A program made the position numbers and the translations under genes. Shown piece after piece: positions 1-9,478 of a stretch of 43,568 nt of DNA. Positions within the stretch are counted from its first letter, which is position 1; every line of letters begins with the position of its first letter. The notes beneath the pieces are model-generated. The model searched no databases and was not told the origin of the DNA. It saw only the letters and a list, made by a program, of their open reading frames with translations. The stretch spans positions 1 to 43,568 of the forward strand of contig NZ_RCBY01000042.1 in the NCBI RefSeq assembly GCF_003838195.1, written 5' to 3'. The DNA comes from Okeania hirsuta (GTDB lineage: Bacteria > Cyanobacteriota > Cyanobacteriia > Cyanobacteriales > Microcoleaceae).

Positions 1-120
1 TGGTTTCCTTCGTCAACTGAATAACTTATAACTAAATTTAGGGCAGGCAAATAAAGAGGAAAAATTTATAGTTACTTGATGATAACTCAAAATTTACCCA
101 CCCTATTATGATTAATTACT

Positions 121-1011
121 CTAAATTGGACTAGCTTCTAAAAACAAAGAATAATTTGTATGACCACTAAACTCAGAAACTCGGACAAAATAATTACCCT
201 CTGGTAAGAAATCAACACCTATTATTTCATCAACAGTACCCACATTTCTTGACTCAGCAAAAACCTCTAAAGTTTCTGCCACTCCATTATTATTAATATC
301 CTCAATTAACTCCACATCTGCATCCCCAACTAAACCAGTTAATACAACATCTAAACTACTAGGAGTATTCAAAATAAAACTATAAACATCTACTGGATTT
401 CCATCTCCAATAAAATTGCTAAATTCTGCACTTCCCAAAACACCAAGATCGGCATTAATATTTAACAAATCATCTCTAAAATCTGGAGGAGTACTCAAAC
501 GATTTTCTGGCAAACCAACTAAAATATAATGTTGAATTGCACTACTAAAAATACCATTATTTAATAACTCCACTACATCCTGATTTTGAGCAAGATAAAA
601 ATCTGTATCAAACAAAAAACTAGGGTCGCGATTTTCAAATTGACCAAATCTGACAAAATGTTCAAAAGGTGTTAATCCTGCTGACTCTAATGTTGTAGCA
701 AAATCAGGATTTGCTCTATAAAATAAATTAGTAAATAAAGGACTAGGGTCGCGCAATTCAAATTGACCAAACCTAAGAAAATGTTCCACTGCCGTCAGAT
801 TATCTTCCTCAATAGCAGCAGCTATATCAGTATTAATTTCGAGATAAAAGCTAGTATCAAATAAAGCATTGGGGTCGCGATTTTCAAATTGACCCACATT
901 CACAAAATGTTCCAAACCACTACTGAAATTACCCGCAGCAATTTCATCTACAACATCGGGGTTTTGAAATAAATAAAATCCTTCATCAAACAGAGTTTCA
1001 ATAGTTAACAT
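121..1011 (-). CDS. FYL-repeat protein with C-terminal PPC-type domain
   Basis: The protein has 296 aa. Residues about 7-174 are four tandem units of about 42 aa with the pattern LFD..FYL..N.DV...HF...GQFE.RDP; the fourth unit is the most diverged. This unit is seen in many cyanobacterial and proteobacterial extracellular or calcium-binding repeat proteins. The C-terminal third (about 180-296) resembles a bacterial pre-peptidase C-terminal (PPC) beta domain, with VDVYSF, D.D.EL and EGNYFVRV blocks. There is no obvious signal peptide, so export would need another route (for example type I), which is inferred. The repeats are also visible in the DNA: the segment encoding GQFE.RDP contains gggtcgcg plus caaattgacc three times. 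The start is the only in-frame ATG before the first repeat. It is transcribed divergently from the amine oxidase genes. The exact function is unknown. Confidence 0.75.
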   Translation of the reverse strand: MLTIETLFDEGFYLFQNPDVVDEIAAGNFSSGLEHFVNVGQFENRDPNALFDTSFYLEINTDIAAAIEEDNLTAVEHFLRFGQFELRDPSPLFTNLFYRANPDFATTLESAGLTPFEHFVRFGQFENRDPSFLFDTDFYLAQNQDVVELLNNGIFSSAIQHYILVGLPENRLSTPPDFRDDLLNINADLGVLGSAEFSNFIGDGNPVDVYSFILNTPSSLDVVLTGLVGDADVELIEDINNNGVAETLEVFAESRNVGTVDEIIGVDFLPEGNYFVRVSEFSGHTNYSLFLEASPI

Positions 1012-1117
1012 TTCTTAAAAGTTTATTTTTGAGTTTACATTGCAACCTAAGCAATGTTATCTTACTACAATCGTTCATTTATGTATGCTTTAAATTCAAA
1101 ATTTATAATTAAAAATT

Positions 1118-1123
1118 AAGGGA
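1118..1123 (+). promoter_or_regulatory. Shine-Dalgarno of the first amine oxidase
   Basis: AAGGGA lies 8 nt before the ATG at 1132 and supports that start. It is one of few clear SD sequences in the window. Confidence 0.6.
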
Positions 1124-1131
1124 CATTAATT

Positions 1132-2847
1132 ATGAGTAAATCTTCTTTAATGAACATCCTACGTCGCGCTTATGGTATTGCCAGAATGTCTAAAAAAACT
1201 GGCATTCCCAGCGATGAGTTATTAGGAATGGTAAGAGAAGCTCAAAGTAATAAATTTCGGACTACTCGCCGTCGTTTATTACAAGGTGGTTTAGGATTTG
1301 CTGGAGCAATGGCAGCTTCTAATTTCTTCAAGGGTGGACAACGAGCAATGGCTCAACAAACACCTATATTAATAGTAGGCGCTGGAATTGCGGGATTAAC
1401 TGCAGCTTACCGCCTTACTCAGGCAGGAGTACCAGTAAATGTGATAGAAGCTAAGAACCGAGTAGGGGGTAGAATGCTAACTACCCAAAAAGCGTTAGGT
1501 ACACCATTCTCAGTGGAATTGGGTGGGGAATTCATTGATACAGATCATTTTTGTACCCGTGGTATAGCAGAAGAATTAGGATTAAATCTGGTAGACTTAT
1601 TGGCAGTGGATGAGAGCTTAGGAATACAGGACACTTACTTTATTGGAAATCGTAGAGTACCAATAGAAGAACTGATTAGAGACTTTGCGCCAGTTGCTGA
1701 ACAAATTGATGCAGATTTAGAAGCGATCGATGAATTTGAAGACTATACCACACCTATACCAGCAGCAGTAGAACTAGATAATATCTCCATCGCCGAATAT
1801 TTAGACCGGATTCCTGAAACTACATCAACAGTCCGTCAACTAATCCGAATTATTTACACGGGTGACTATGGTCTCGACACTGAAGAACAGTCTTGTCTGA
1901 ATCTACTCTTTTTAATAGGTACTGAACCGGGAGAGTTTGAACCTCTTGGTACCAGTGATGAACGTTTTCATGTAGAGGGGGGGAGCGAACAAATTCCCCA
2001 AGGGTTGGCAAATATACTTTTCAATTCCATTGAGACAGGAACAGTGCTAGAAGCGATCGACTCTCTTTCTGATGGTCGATATCGAGTAGCATTAAGGTCG
2101 GGTCATAGTACCTTTGACCGCACTTATGAACGAATTTTACTGACATTACCCTTCAGTGTGCTGCGACAAGTTCAGCTTAATGTAGATATCCCTCCTGTGA
2201 AAAGGTCATCTATAAATACTGCTAGTTACGGAACGAACTCTAAGTTAACTACTGCTTATCAAGAAAAAATCTGGCGTACTCGCTACAACTCCAGAGGTAA
2301 TGTTATTTCAGACTTAGGATTTCAAGCTACTTGGGAAACTGCGGAAAGTCGTTACATTCCAGGTCCTGGTTTGATTACACAATTTGTTGGTGGTACTCAG
2401 GGTGTAGCAATAGGATCTGCTACTGCTCAAACCCACGCTCAACAGTTAAATGCTCAACTAGAACTTGTTTTTCCTGATATCAGTAGCGTGGCGATGCCAT
2501 CCCAAGCAATTCGTAGTTATTGGCCTGGAGATCCTTTTGCTCGTGGTTCTTATTTGTGTTACAGACCAGGGGAGTGGACGCAATTTTATGGTGTGGAGGG
2601 AGAGCGTGTGGGGAATATATTTTTTGCTGGCGAACATACTTCTTTGGAATATCAAGGTTGGATAGAAGGTGGTTGTGATAGTGGTGAAGTTGCTGCGATA
2701 GAAATTTTAGATGATTTGGATTTAATAGCAACTACTGAAGCGTTAAGAGTTAAACGATCTGTACAGTCGGAAATTCAAACTAAACCTCGCAGACTACCTG
2801 GAGCTAAGTATGTTCGGGAAAAACGGAATTTGCCACAAATAAAATAA
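1132..2847 (+). CDS. Flavin amine oxidase (L-amino-acid oxidase-like), Tat-exported
   Basis: This is a 571-aa FAD-dependent amine oxidase. Members of the family oxidatively deaminate amines or amino acids to imines with H2O2 production; the substrate cannot be read here. The dinucleotide-binding motif VGAGIAGL is at 82-89, followed by an E at the end of beta-2 (VIEAKNRVGGRM). The C-terminal FAD motif is GNIFFAGEHTS with a downstream EGG. The N-terminus has a conserved helix (1-40), then a twin-arginine signal: RRRLL at 46-50, a hydrophobic stretch at about 52-66 and an AMA cleavage-like site at 72-74. Periplasmic or extracellular location by the Tat pathway is inferred from this. A close paralogue follows 35 bp downstream on the same strand, probably in the same transcript. 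Cyanobacterial L-amino-acid oxidases of this type are known. Confidence 0.85.
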   Translation: MSKSSLMNILRRAYGIARMSKKTGIPSDELLGMVREAQSNKFRTTRRRLLQGGLGFAGAMAASNFFKGGQRAMAQQTPILIVGAGIAGLTAAYRLTQAGVPVNVIEAKNRVGGRMLTTQKALGTPFSVELGGEFIDTDHFCTRGIAEELGLNLVDLLAVDESLGIQDTYFIGNRRVPIEELIRDFAPVAEQIDADLEAIDEFEDYTTPIPAAVELDNISIAEYLDRIPETTSTVRQLIRIIYTGDYGLDTEEQSCLNLLFLIGTEPGEFEPLGTSDERFHVEGGSEQIPQGLANILFNSIETGTVLEAIDSLSDGRYRVALRSGHSTFDRTYERILLTLPFSVLRQVQLNVDIPPVKRSSINTASYGTNSKLTTAYQEKIWRTRYNSRGNVISDLGFQATWETAESRYIPGPGLITQFVGGTQGVAIGSATAQTHAQQLNAQLELVFPDISSVAMPSQAIRSYWPGDPFARGSYLCYRPGEWTQFYGVEGERVGNIFFAGEHTSLEYQGWIEGGCDSGEVAAIEILDDLDLIATTEALRVKRSVQSEIQTKPRRLPGAKYVREKRNLPQIK

Positions 2848-2882
2848 TCAGAAGGCTAACTGTAGAAAATGAGATCTCAAAA

Positions 2883-4520
2883 ATGACTAAATCTTCGGTG
2901 ATGACAATACTAGGTCGTGCTCATACTATTGCCAGAATGTCAAGAGAAACTGGTATCCCTAGTGATGAATTATTAGGAATGGTAAAAGAAGCTAAAGCTA
3001 GGAAATTTCCGAATGCTTGCACTCGCTTATTAAAAGGTGGTTTAGACTTAGCTCAAAAATTTAAAGTTTCCCTTTTGTCCAAGGGTGGAGAAAGGGCAAT
3101 ATCTCAAACAACTCCAGTATTAATAGTAGGAGCAGGAATTGCCGGATTAACTGCTGCTTATCGTCTAACTCAAGCGGGAGTTCCAGTAAACGTGATTGAA
3201 GCTAGTAACCGGGTAGGAGGTAGAATCCGAACTCGCCAAAAAGCATTAGGTACTCCATTTGCTGTTGAACTTGGTGGGGAATTTATCTACACCGAGCATA
3301 CTTATCTGCGCAGTTTGATTGAGGAATTAGGATTACATCTTGTAGATTTGCAGGCAGTCGATGAAAACTTGGAAACACAAGAGACTTACTTTTTTGAAGG
3401 TCGCAAGGTTTCATTAGCAGAAATTACCACAGACTTTGCACCAATTGCAGAGCAGATTAACAGAGATTTTAAAGCGATCGCTAATTTTAAAGACTACACC
3501 ACAAAAATTCCGGCAGCAGTAGAACTAGATCATATCTCTATTGCCGAATATTTAGACCGAATTCCTCAAACTACACCAGTAATTCGCCAGCTAGTCAAAG
3601 CTGCTTATGAAACTTACTACGGTCTAAATATGGAAGAGCAGTCTAGTCTCAATTTAATCTATATAATAGGTACTCAAGTAGGTAAGTTTGGCATTATTGG
3701 TGTTATGGAGCAACTTTTTAATGTACAGGGAGGTAACGAACTGATCCCCCAAAAGTTGGCAAGTTTAGTCTCCAATTCTATTGAGACGGGAACAATATTA
3801 GAGGCGATCAATGATCTTTCTGATGGTCGGTATCGAGTGGTATTAAGGTCGGGCAATAGTACCTTTGAGCGTACTTATGAGAGAATTTTGCTAACATTAC
3901 CCTTAACTTTGTTAAGAGAAGTTCAGCTTAATGTAGATTTGCCACCTTTGAAAAAGTTATCTATAGATACTGCTAGTTACGGAACTAATTCTAAGTTAAC
4001 TACTACTTATCAAGAAAAAATTTGGCGTACTCGCTACAATTCTACAGCTGATATCTATTTAGATTTAGGGTTTCAAAACACTTGGGAAACTTCTGAGAGT
4101 CGTTATCATCCAGGTATGGGTTTGATTACACAATTTGTTGGTGGTACTGAGGGTGTAGCAATAGGAACTGGTAGTCCTGAAATTCATGCTCAAAAATTGA
4201 ATTCCCAACTCGAACAGGTTTTTCCTGGTATTAGTAATATTTCCATGTCAGATCGAACAATTCGTAGTTATTGGCCAGGAGAAGTTTATACTCACGGTTC
4301 TTATTTATGTTACAAACCGGGGGAGTGGACAAAGTTTTATGGTGTAGAAAGAGAGCGAGTGGGTAATATATTTTTTGCCGGGGAGCATACATCTTTTCTA
4401 GAAAATCAAGGTTATATGGAAGGTGGGTGTCAGACAGGTGAAATAGCTGCTATGGAAATTTTACAAGATTTAGGTTTAAAAGGTAGTGTTGAAGCAATGA
4501 GAAGTCAGCGGCGTTGGTGA
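2883..4520 (+). CDS. Second flavin amine oxidase, Tat motif lost
   Basis: This 545-aa tandem paralogue of the preceding gene aligns without gaps through the N-terminus. The FAD motif VGAGIAGL falls at the same residue numbers (82-89), and the C-terminal GNIFFAGEHTS motif is kept. The Tat region has decayed: RRRLL at 46-50 is now CTRLL, and the hydrophobic core is replaced by a charged stretch containing DLAQKFKVS. The enzyme is therefore predicted to be cytosolic, or exported only by some other route. The C-terminus is about 27 residues shorter than in the paralogue. Its last codons and the stop lie in the end of a dispersed repeat (family F, from 4510), which suggests that an insertion or deletion replaced the original tail. 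The spacing of 35 bp to the upstream gene suggests an operon. Substrate unknown. Confidence 0.82.
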   Translation: MTKSSVMTILGRAHTIARMSRETGIPSDELLGMVKEAKARKFPNACTRLLKGGLDLAQKFKVSLLSKGGERAISQTTPVLIVGAGIAGLTAAYRLTQAGVPVNVIEASNRVGGRIRTRQKALGTPFAVELGGEFIYTEHTYLRSLIEELGLHLVDLQAVDENLETQETYFFEGRKVSLAEITTDFAPIAEQINRDFKAIANFKDYTTKIPAAVELDHISIAEYLDRIPQTTPVIRQLVKAAYETYYGLNMEEQSSLNLIYIIGTQVGKFGIIGVMEQLFNVQGGNELIPQKLASLVSNSIETGTILEAINDLSDGRYRVVLRSGNSTFERTYERILLTLPLTLLREVQLNVDLPPLKKLSIDTASYGTNSKLTTTYQEKIWRTRYNSTADIYLDLGFQNTWETSESRYHPGMGLITQFVGGTEGVAIGTGSPEIHAQKLNSQLEQVFPGISNISMSDRTIRSYWPGEVYTHGSYLCYKPGEWTKFYGVERERVGNIFFAGEHTSFLENQGYMEGGCQTGEIAAMEILQDLGLKGSVEAMRSQRRW

Positions 4521-4541
4521 AGCGGGTGTATGATATTAATC
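4510..4541 (+). repeat. Solo end of MITE family F
   Basis: About 32 nt starting GGCGTTGGTGAAGCG and ending GATATTAATC match, with about one mismatch, the reverse complement of the right end of the complete family F element at 22128-22382. The TGA inside GGCGTTGGTGA is the stop codon of the second amine oxidase. I could not find the matching opposite end nearby. Confidence 0.7.
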
Positions 4542-4547
4542 GCGCAT

Positions 4548-4802
<255 letters not shown>

Positions 4803-5154
4803 GGAGTCAACCCACCCCTCGCCCCTCCCCCTCCCAGGATAGAAACTCAGGAGTCAGGAGTCAGGAGGGAAGAGAATGCGCGAAAGATTTGCACATTTGC
4901 GCTGAGGATGAAAAATTTTTTATACCGAACCCGAGCGGATTTGATATTAGTGGTTTAAAACTATCTGAAAAGCGTAAAAATAAATTTACCAGTAATATCA
5001 TGTCTGATAGCATCGGTATTGTAAGCGTGAAGGTAAGGAAGAAGGAAGAGAGAAGAAGGCTTAAAAGATTGAAAAAACGTAAATTTCCTGTAGACATTCA
5101 CCCTTGGTTTTACACAAACGCGCCCCAGCGGACATGATATAATTAATAGTTACT
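4803..5154. other. Intergenic region with G/C-rich dispersed repeat
   Basis: At 4809-4838 lies a C-rich block of the AACCCACCCCT type that recurs at 9948-9982, 15320-15348 and 36303-36328 (there with a CCCCTCCTGGGAGGGG hairpin). At 4848-4866 there is a short GGAGTCA heptamer run. Open frames here look like by-products of these repeats. Just before the next gene a TATAAT-like hexamer sits at 5138-5143, with no good -35 box. Confidence 0.6.
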
Positions 5155-5646
5155 ATGAAATACTTCTATTTTACTATATTAATACCATTGTTACACGGGG
5201 GAGTTTATGATCAATTATTACAGAGTAATATAGTGAATATATTTGCTCAAAAATCTGAATTTGATAACCCAATTTGTTATATGGAAACTACAGAGGGAAA
5301 AATTATTAATTTAGTTAATCTATGTGGCGATAGAGAAGCTATTAATGAAAGCAAAAAAGTTAGCTGCAAATCAGAATCAGAAAAAGTTAAAGCTACAGAA
5401 ATACCGATTAGTAATATTAACTACGATGGTAATTTTTTAACTGGTAAAGTTGCTAATCAAAGTTGTCAAACTGTGAAGCAAATTAAGGTAAATTATCAAG
5501 TATTAGATGATGCTGGAAATATTATTGATAATGGGTTTATTTATGCTGAACCTAGTACGGTTGAGCCAGGAAAAGTAGCATCTTTTAAAGGTAATGTTTC
5601 CCCAGGAGCTAAAGTAGAAACAACTTTTGTTGAATGGAGTGAATAA
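5155..5646 (+). CDS. Small secreted FxLYD-like protein
   Basis: The protein has 163 aa. A short hydrophobic N-terminus (residues 1-32, ending near FAQ) looks like a weak signal peptide. Residues 41-58 carry a CYMETTEG..INL..LCG block with cysteines 41 and 57, a pattern I know from many small secreted cyanobacterial proteins. Residues about 78-163 form an FxLYD-like beta domain: I.Y.GNFLTGKVAN, VKQIKVNYQVLDDAGNI, EPGKVASFKG. This domain often occurs in envelope proteins of unknown role. Location outside the cytoplasm is inferred. It stands alone between repeat-rich gaps. No function can be assigned. Confidence 0.72.
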   Translation: MKYFYFTILIPLLHGGVYDQLLQSNIVNIFAQKSEFDNPICYMETTEGKIINLVNLCGDREAINESKKVSCKSESEKVKATEIPISNINYDGNFLTGKVANQSCQTVKQIKVNYQVLDDAGNIIDNGFIYAEPSTVEPGKVASFKGNVSPGAKVETTFVEWSE

Positions 5647-5887
5647 TGAAGTCAGAATTTAGAATTCATAATTTAGAATTCAGAAGTTCAAAAATGATGT
5701 GTGATAATTAACAGTATTAGAAATTCTGTTGCTTGAATTTTTTTGTTTATTTAGGTAATTACTTATAATTCATTTGCATAATTGTAAGCCTGTTTTTGTA
5801 ATTCAAATATCTCCATCTGTTTTTCTATCAACATTAGGATTTTTCTTGAGTCTTTAAAAGTAATATACTTTTGCAAAGATAATATAC
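5647..5887. other. Intergenic region, nothing recognised
   Basis: AT-rich sequence. Short imperfect repeats of ATTTAGAATTCA occur at 5656-5690. I see no gene or convincing terminator. Confidence 0.5.
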
Positions 5888-6014
5888 TATAGCGTTTCCC
5901 AAGGTCGTGAGGTACAGTTATCTTTTTGTCTTTTTATTCCCTGTTCCCAGCTCCGGTGTTCCCTGTTCCCTCAAGCCTCAAATTTTGTACCTCACCAGTA
6001 TGAGAATTGCTATA
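5888..6014. mobile_element. MITE family C, copy 1
   Basis: The ends are TATAGCGTTTCCC and, on the right, GAATTGCTATA. The subterminal inverted repeat GAGGTACA pairs with TGTACCTC. The closest relative is 14586-14706, with shared TTCCCTCAAGCCT and AAAATTTTGTACCTCAC blocks. The cargo is a TTCCCTG-type array. TATA at both ends may be the target duplication, but this is ambiguous. Confidence 0.78.
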
Positions 6015-6217
6015 GCAAAATTCTGCTATTTATGCTACTTTTATCCGGCAAAAACCTACAAAAATAATTAAACTCTTTCTTCCCTTCTTTTCTCTTCCCT
6101 CTTCCTTCTTAACTTCAACTTAAATTATAAAAAAATCATAGATATATTTAAAGATATACAATTATAGATCCATAATCTGGACACAAAGAAAAATATTGTA
6201 GTCTAGACGATCGAAGT
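6015..6217. promoter_or_regulatory. Upstream region of icd, no site recognised
   Basis: The icd genes of cyanobacteria are often controlled by NtcA (GTA-N8-TAC). I looked for that spacing before 6218 and did not find a good match. The region contains a pyrimidine-rich run of TCTTCCC-like units at about 6073-6110. Confidence 0.3.
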
Positions 6218-7642
6218 ATGTACGAAAAAATAACTCCCCCAACCACAGGTTCTAAAGTCAGTTTCAGCAACGGTCAACCTAATGTTCCAGACGACCCCAT
6301 TATCCCATTTATTCGGGGCGATGGTACAGGGGTAGATTTATGGCCAGCATCTCAAAAAGTCTTTGATGCCGCGATCGCTACTGCCTATGGAGATAAACGC
6401 AAAATCAATTGGTTTAAGGTTTACGCTGGTGACGAAGCTTGTGAAAAATATGGCACTTTCCAATATTTGCCGGAAGATACTCTCAACGCTATTAAAGAAT
6501 ACGGTATTGCCATTAAGGGTCCTTTGACAACTCCTATCGGTGGGGGTATTCGCTCCTTAAATGTGGCATTGCGTCAAATTAACGATTTATATGCTTGTGT
6601 TCGCCCTTGTAGGTATTACACAGGTACCCCTTCTCCTCACAAAAGTCCGGAAAAATTAGATGTGATTATTTATCGGGAAAATACCGAAGATATTTATTTA
6701 GGAATAGAATGGCGCGAGGGTACTGATATTGCTAGTAAGTTGATTGACATTTTAAACAAAGAATTAATTCCTGCTACTCCCGAACATGGCAAAAAGCAAA
6801 TTCGCCTCGACTCGGGTATCGGTATTAAACCTATTAGTAAAACTGGTTCGCAACGGTTAGTTAAACGTGCCATCCAAAATGCTTTACGTTTACCCAAGTC
6901 AAAACAAATGGTAACTTTGGTGCATAAGGGTAATATTATGAAGTACACTGAAGGTGCATTTCGTGACTGGGGTTATGAATTAGCAACTACTGAATTTCGG
7001 ACTGAATGTGTGACGGAAAGAGAATCTTGGATTCTTTCTAATAAGGAAGAAAATCCTAATATTAGTAGTGAAGAAAATGCTCGAAAAATTGACCCTGGTT
7101 ATGATGCTTTAACAGCAGAAAAAAAAGCTGAAATCTGTCAAGAAGTTGAGGATGTATTAGGAGCTATTTGGGATAGTCATGGGGATGGAAAATGGCAAGA
7201 TAAAATAATGGTAAATGACCGTATTGCTGATAGTATTTTCCAACAAATTCAAACTAGACCAGGGGAATATTCTATTCTGGCAACTATGAATTTGAATGGG
7301 GATTATTTATCTGATGCTGCTGCTGCTATTGTTGGTGGTTTAGGTATGGGGCCTGGTGCTAATATTGGTGATGAATGTGCTATTTTTGAGGCGACCCATG
7401 GCACTGCACCAAAACACGCAGGTTTAGATAGAGTTAATCCTGGTTCTTTGATTCTTTCTGGTGTGATGATGTTGGAATATATGGGTTGGCAAGAAGCTGC
7501 TGATTTGATTAAAAAAGGTCTTGAGGTTGCTATTTCTAATGGTGAAGTAACTTATGATTTGGCAAGGTTAATGGAACCACCTGTAGAAGCTTTAAAATGT
7601 TCTGAGTTTGCTGATGCAATTATCAAACATTTTAAAGATTAG
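6218..7642 (+). CDS. icd: NADP-dependent isocitrate dehydrogenase
   Basis: This enzyme converts isocitrate to 2-oxoglutarate, CO2 and NADPH in the cytosol. In cyanobacteria it is the main source of 2-oxoglutarate for ammonium assimilation. It has 474 aa, the usual cyanobacterial length (longer than about 416 in E. coli). Residue numbers match the E. coli enzyme in the first part: K100, S113 and N115 in the [15 protein letters not shown] segment, R119, R129, R153 and Y160. The catalytic lysine motif [12 protein letters not shown] is at 235-246. The cyanobacterial insertion follows at about 268-320 (rich in E, K and N). The C-terminal NADP site includes [12 protein letters not shown]. It is a single gene with repeat-rich DNA on both sides. 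Confidence 0.97.
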   Translation: MYEKITPPTTGSKVSFSNGQPNVPDDPIIPFIRGDGTGVDLWPASQKVFDAAIATAYGDKRKINWFKVYAGDEACEKYGTFQYLPEDTLNAIKEYGIAIKGPLTTPIGGGIRSLNVALRQINDLYACVRPCRYYTGTPSPHKSPEKLDVIIYRENTEDIYLGIEWREGTDIASKLIDILNKELIPATPEHGKKQIRLDSGIGIKPISKTGSQRLVKRAIQNALRLPKSKQMVTLVHKGNIMKYTEGAFRDWGYELATTEFRTECVTERESWILSNKEENPNISSEENARKIDPGYDALTAEKKAEICQEVEDVLGAIWDSHGDGKWQDKIMVNDRIADSIFQQIQTRPGEYSILATMNLNGDYLSDAAAAIVGGLGMGPGANIGDECAIFEATHGTAPKHAGLDRVNPGSLILSGVMMLEYMGWQEAADLIKKGLEVAISNGEVTYDLARLMEPPVEALKCSEFADAIIKHFKD

Positions 7643-7691
7643 ATAAGTGTTAGGTGTTCAACAATTAATAAGTAATAATTAACAATTACTT

Positions 7692-7753
7692 CTCCTTGAA
7701 AAGAAGAGGATTGACTAAAAGGAAATTTTTTTCTTCTTTCTTCTTTAAAGGAG
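7692..7753 (+). other. Imperfect inverted repeat after icd
   Basis: CTCCTTGAAAAGAAG (7692-7706) faces CTTCTTTAAAGGAG (7740-7753). It could form a stem 3' of icd. The T-run lies inside the loop, not after the stem, so it is not a standard intrinsic terminator. Confidence 0.35.
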
Positions 7754-7804
7754 AGGCTTTAAACCTTAATTATTCGGTAAATAATAGGTACAAATGTTAT
7801 TCAT

Positions 7805-7901
7805 CTAGTGTCGCTACGCGGAAGTCAAAAGTCAAAAGTATTGATTTGTAATTGTTTTAGGATTTTGTAACTGGTCAATTATTTCCGCAATTCTGCACTA
7901 G
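7805..7901. mobile_element. MITE family A, copy 1
   Basis: The 97-bp element runs from CTAGTGTCGC to CTGCACTAG. It is the reverse-complement relative of the element inserted in xisH (14886-15003), sharing GCTACGCGGAAGTCAAAAG, a central block with TTGATTTGTAATTG and TTTTGTAACTGGTCA, and the CTAG ends. It has two GTCAAAA heptamers where the xisH copy has about five. Confidence 0.82.
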
Positions 7902-8158
7902 TACTATTAACTTTTCAGCTAATACCTGATATGGCAGAAGAAAGTTTTTGTTATCTAGGAGATTTAGTATTTCATATTAGCTTTTGATATATCCGCGCCC
8001 TTTCCTTCGATTATACACAGGCGTAAGAATTAAAAATAAAATCAATTCTTATCTATAAATTATCAATTATTTTTTCTGTTCCCTGTTCCCTGTTCTCTCT
8101 TTTCTGAAAATATCTATTGCTATATCTTAAAGCTTAATATTTAAAAAATTATTCAGTT
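7902..8158. other. Intergenic region upstream of the HEAT gene
   Basis: AT-rich. A short TTCCCTG heptamer run is at about 8080-8097. No promoter or SD is recognisable. Confidence 0.45.
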
Positions 8159-9478
8159 ATGTCAAATCTTCTCGAACAAGCAAAAACAGCTAGCCAAGAA
8201 AAAAATTGGTCTTTAGTTAATCAGTATTTACAGCAATTTTTATTAGCATCTCAAAAGACCTGTGTTGATTGGTTAGAAAATGCCGATTTAGATGTGGTGC
8301 TCGACCTAGCAATAACAGTTCTGAAAAATGGAGATTTTCAAGAAAGATGGGATATTTATAAACTATTTAAGCAGATTGGTAAACCAGCGATCGCTCCATT
8401 AATTGAAATGGTTCAAGATGAAGATTTAGACTTAGAAAGACGTTGGTTTGTAGCTCGGATATTGGCAGATTTTAACAGTGAGGAAGTTCGAGAAGCTCTG
8501 AAAAATATAATTATTAGTTCAGAGGCGAAAGATTTACAAGAAATAGCAGCAGATACTTTGGCAATTTTAGGAGATTCAGCAGTTGATATTTTAACAGATT
8601 TATTGGCCAAGCCAGATTCACGATTATTAGCAACAAAAGCTTTAGCTAAAATTAATTCTTCTAGCACCATAACACCGTTATTAACTGTAGTAAAAGACGG
8701 CAATTATGAAGTTAGAAAAAATGCTATTACTGCCTTGAGTAATTACCATGATTCTCGGTTGCCTTTTGTCTTAATTTCGGCTTTAAAAGATACAGTAGCT
8801 CAAGTTAGAAAAGAAGCAGTAATAGGGTTAAGTTCTTATGATAATTTACACGAAGAATTAAGTTTGGTGAAGTTGCTACAACCTTTACTGTGGGATATTA
8901 ATTTTGAAGTTTGTCAACAAGTGGCGATCGCTATAGGAAAAATCGGTACAAATACAGCAGCAACGGCTTTATTTGAACTTTTACAAACAACGAATGTTCC
9001 TGTTTTTTTAAAGCTGGATGCAGTGCGTGCTTTAAGTTGGGTTGAAACTCAAGTATCTGTGGAATATCTACAAAGTTTACTCGGAGATAATTTATTAGTT
9101 GCAGTTGAACATCAACCACAAATTGTTAATGAAATTATTACAGCATTAGGTAAAATTGAGCGTCAGGAATTAAAGCCAAAAGCTACAGAAATTTTGATTG
9201 AATTTCTCAGAAGTAATAATTCAGTTTTAGAAAGCGTCCGTGTCAAAAATTCTTTAGTTTTAGCATTGGGATATTTGGGAGATATTCGCGCTCTAGATTA
9301 TCTCATTCAGTTATTAGAAGAAAATGATGCTAGTGTTAGGCTTCATTGTATAGCAGCATTGAAAAAATTAGATTCAGAAAGAGCATATCAACAACTTATT
9401 TATTTATCTCAAAAAGCAAACATCAAATATGAGTTAAAAACAGGAATAGCTACAGCTATTGCTGAATGGAATTATTAA
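8159..9478 (+). CDS. HEAT-repeat (PBS-lyase-like) protein
   Basis: The 439-aa protein is almost entirely alpha-helical repeats of about 30 aa of the PBS-lyase HEAT-like type. Typical units are D...VR..A..AL......AL..L..AL.D....VR: for example DGNYEVRKNAITAL, DTVAQVRKEAVIGL and NDASVRLHCIAALKKL. Family members include phycobilin lyases and lyase-like scaffolds, and many have general protein-binding roles. The gene is not next to phycobiliprotein genes, and I see no conserved lyase signature, so I do not call it a lyase. No signal peptide or membrane segment; cytosolic. The ATG at 8159 begins right before the first helix; no SD is visible. Confidence 0.8.
   Translation: MSNLLEQAKTASQEKNWSLVNQYLQQFLLASQKTCVDWLENADLDVVLDLAITVLKNGDFQERWDIYKLFKQIGKPAIAPLIEMVQDEDLDLERRWFVARILADFNSEEVREALKNIIISSEAKDLQEIAADTLAILGDSAVDILTDLLAKPDSRLLATKALAKINSSSTITPLLTVVKDGNYEVRKNAITALSNYHDSRLPFVLISALKDTVAQVRKEAVIGLSSYDNLHEELSLVKLLQPLLWDINFEVCQQVAIAIGKIGTNTAATALFELLQTTNVPVFLKLDAVRALSWVETQVSVEYLQSLLGDNLLVAVEHQPQIVNEIITALGKIERQELKPKATEILIEFLRSNNSVLESVRVKNSLVLALGYLGDIRALDYLIQLLEENDASVRLHCIAALKKLDSERAYQQLIYLSQKANIKYELKTGIATAIAEWNY

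Noticed and set aside
6015-6217. NtcA site before icd
   Set aside because: No GTA-N8-TAC with correct spacing could be found.
8159-9478. Phycobilin lyase (cpcE/cpcF)
   Set aside because: HEAT repeats alone do not prove lyase activity and no phycobiliprotein genes are near.
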